Assembly: GCA_027031685.1 (NCBI GenBank)
Contig: JALVPS010000143.1
Coordinates: 1 to 6,002, forward strand
DNA length: 6,002 nucleotides
Direction of reading: 5' to 3'
DNA from: Gammaproteobacteria bacterium
Lineage (GTDB): Bacteria > Pseudomonadota > Gammaproteobacteria > UWMA-0217
Shown here: positions 4,490-6,002 of the stretch, piece by piece
Layout of the letters: every line of letters starts with the position of its first letter
Position numbering within the stretch: the first letter of the stretch is position 1
Notes under the pieces: generated by a model
Database searches by the model: none
Seen by the model: only the letters and a program-made list of their open reading frames with translations
Told to the model about the DNA's origin: nothing
Position numbers and translations under genes: made by a program

Positions 4490-6002
4490 TCAGCCGCCGG
4501 CGCTGCCCTGGCGGGGCCGCCCGCCCTGCAGGCGCAGCACGGCCCGGTCCAGGGGCGAGAGGCGCTGGCCGGCCAGAACGATGCCCTGCAGGTTGAGGGG
4601 GTCGGCGGCGGGGATGGCCAGCGGGGCGGCCCTCTCCGTCCGGCGCAGGCGGCGCAGCAGGGGCACGGCCTCCGGCAGGGCGAACTGCTCGCCGGCCACG
4701 CCCTCCACGAAGCGGCCGCCGCGCAGTTCGCCGCGGGCCTCGCGCCGCCACAGGGCGTGCAGGAGCTGGCGCCACGGCACGGGCAGGCTCTCGCGCGCCA
4801 GCAGGGCGCGGTAGACGACGCCGTAGCGCCGCAGCAGAACGTCCAGCAGCAGGGCCACGTCCTCGTCGGTGGGCGGGCCGTCCGGGCGCGGCAGCAGGCT
4901 CCAGCGGCCGGCCAGGTCGAAGGGTGACACCGCGCCGCGCCGACCGCGGCGGCCTCCAGGGCGGGGCCGTTTGGCGGGCGGGGTGAGCAGGGCGCGCAGG
5001 CCCGCGAAGCCGTCCGCGGTGACCAGCCCGGCGTTGACCAGCTCGCCCAGGGCCTCCTCCACCTGGGTGCACAACAGCCCCGACGCCTGCACCAGCTCGA
5101 AGAAGAAGGCCGCTTTGAGCGACTCCAGGGTGGCCAGCAGGCGCTGCGCCGTGCCGCTCAGGCGACGTTCGGCCGGCACCGGGAACAGGCGCCGCCAGGC
5201 GGCCAGGTGGGCGCGGGAGACCAGGGCGATGGGCGTATGGCGCACCGGTCCGCCGCGCCGCCCCGGCGCGGGCGGCACCACCAGCCGCAGCCAGGCGAAG
5301 CGGCCGGTCATGCACAGGCCGTCCAGCAGGGCCGGCTGGTAGTCGGCGCAGCGCAGCGGCAGCAGGTCGCGTTCCCAGGCCGCCGCCGGGGCGGAAAAGC
5401 CCTCCAGACAGTCCAGCGCCGCCGCCAGCCCCTCCGGTCCGGCGGCCGGCTCCTCCGCCCCCTGCCAATGACACAGAAAGTGCATGAACACCGCCGGCGG
5501 GACGGGGGCGATCTCCGCCCGCAGGCGGCCCAGCGTCTCGCGGTGGATGCGCGCCAGCAGACGCCGCTCGCACCAGGCTTCGTCCGCGCCCGTGAACTGG
5601 CCGCGGATGACGAACCCCTCCGCCTCCAGGGCCAGCAGGACCGGCAGCACCGCCTCCGCCGACAGCCCCAGCGGCGCGCCCAGCGCCGCGGCCATCACCG
5701 GCCCCAGGCCCTCCAGCCGGCTGCGCAGCAGCTCGCGCAGGGCGACCTCCGGCTCGGGGGCGGCCCCCGTCGCCGGCGCCGGGTCGATGGGTGGATCGAG
5801 CGCCGCCTCGGGCAGCACCGCGCGCAGCTCCGCCAGCCGCTCCGCCGCCACCCACAAGGGTCCGGCCGGCCCGTGCACGGTCGTGGCGCGGCGGTCGGCG
5901 GCCAGGAAGGCGAGCATGGCGGCGGGGGAGGCGTCTGGCGCATCCCCGCCGACCGCCGCCTCCCTCTCCCCCCGCTGCGGGGGGAGAGGGCTGGGGTGAG
6001 GG
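4490..6002 (-). CDS. lhr: Lhr-type large ATP-dependent helicase, C-terminal region (5' partial)
   Basis: This is the C-terminal part of an Lhr superfamily 2 helicase, a DNA-repair-associated ssDNA translocase. The ATPase core lies beyond the right edge. Residues are counted from the ATG at 5917, which is probably internal because no Shine-Dalgarno precedes it and the frame is open to base 6002. Family signatures appear in order: LWVAAERL (21-28); a helical segment with CERRLLARIHRETLGRLRAEIAPV (116-139) and FMHFLCHWQ (144-152); GRFAWLRL (205-212); a winged-helix-like part with LVQASGLLCTQVEEALGELV (275-294) and GLVTADGFAGLRALL; then RYGVVYRALLARE, PWRQLL, RGGRFVEGVAGEQFALPEA (399-417) and ADPLNLQGI (438-446). 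The C-terminus looks complete. The E. coli Lhr C-terminal domain has been reported to have uracil-DNA glycosylase activity; whether this protein has it is unknown. The N-terminal edge of the visible frame translates a palindromic repeat, so the gene may be interrupted or split there. Confidence 0.9.
   Translation of the reverse strand, partial: PHPSPLPPQRGEREAAVGGDAPDASPAAMLAFLAADRRATTVHGPAGPLWVAAERLAELRAVLPEAALDPPIDPAPATGAAPEPEVALRELLRSRLEGLGPVMAAALGAPLGLSAEAVLPVLLALEAEGFVIRGQFTGADEAWCERRLLARIHRETLGRLRAEIAPVPPAVFMHFLCHWQGAEEPAAGPEGLAAALDCLEGFSAPAAAWERDLLPLRCADYQPALLDGLCMTGRFAWLRLVVPPAPGRRGGPVRHTPIALVSRAHLAAWRRLFPVPAERRLSGTAQRLLATLESLKAAFFFELVQASGLLCTQVEEALGELVNAGLVTADGFAGLRALLTPPAKRPRPGGRRGRRGAVSPFDLAGRWSLLPRPDGPPTDEDVALLLDVLLRRYGVVYRALLARESLPVPWRQLLHALWRREARGELRGGRFVEGVAGEQFALPEAVPLLRRLRRTERAAPLAIPAADPLNLQGIVLAGQRLSPLDRAVLRLQGGRPRQGSAGG
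5962..6002 (-). repeat. C-tract/G-tract hairpin repeat, copy 3 (inverted, at window edge, inside open Lhr frame)
   Basis: Perfect 12-bp arms, CCCTCTCCCCCC (5962-5973) and GGGGGGAGAGGG (5979-5990), flank a GCTGC loop. The leader CCCTCACCCCAG follows on the minus strand (6002-5991). It is the same family as the unit at 3418-3454, in opposite orientation. Its minus-strand translation, PHPSPLPPQRGERE, is continuous with the downstream Lhr frame. Confidence 0.82.

Noticed and set aside
3876..5855. The part of a 735-codon minus-strand open frame that lies upstream of the small-gene start at 3875
   Set aside because: It is a low-complexity Gly/Ala/Arg/Pro shadow of the Lhr gene and the intact small secreted gene in another frame. 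Only its last 75 codons correspond to a gene start with a signal peptide and ribosome binding site.

Overview
The window is visibly very GC-rich, with strong G/C at third codon positions, and it carries short palindromic repeats of kinds common in Proteobacteria. The protein set is a class-36H-type chemoreceptor, a YgdD/DUF423 protein, a CPA1-type antiporter with a TrkA-N domain, and a long Lhr helicase. Together these point to a high-GC proteobacterium, most likely a gammaproteobacterium. I cannot place it more closely from sequence alone.

Layout. Bases 1-1023 (+) hold the 3' part of a methyl-accepting chemotaxis protein that ends in a CheR/CheB-type docking pentapeptide. One base later it meets the stop codon of a convergent minus-strand pair: a DUF423 membrane protein (1025-1405), and upstream of it a large cation:proton antiporter (1402-3246). 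The pair overlaps by ATGA and is probably one operon. Bases 3247-3647 contain no gene. They hold two families of palindromic repeat: three GTAG-headed REP-like units, two of them closely spaced and inverted, and two units of a C-tract/G-tract hairpin repeat.

Bases 3648-4372 (-) carry a tandem pair of small, secreted, Cys-containing proteins of no family I recognise. The upstream copy (4055-4372) looks intact, with a signal peptide and six cysteines. The downstream copy (3648-3875) is the same gene after a net 112-nt internal loss that shifts the frame. Its ancestral C-terminus can still be read in another frame. Bases 4490-6002 (-) are the C-terminal portion of an Lhr-type helicase whose 5' part lies beyond the right edge. 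At that edge another unit of the C-tract/G-tract repeat lies inside the open Lhr frame.

How the genes relate. Only the antiporter and DUF423 gene show clear signs of joint expression. The receptor, the secreted pair and Lhr have no evident functional link to each other. Points of most interest are the decayed secreted paralogue, the repeat within the Lhr reading frame, the REP-like cluster, and the receptor's long basic tether with its terminal pentapeptide. I saw no evidence of a defence island, CRISPR array, prophage, IS transposase, tRNA or rRNA.
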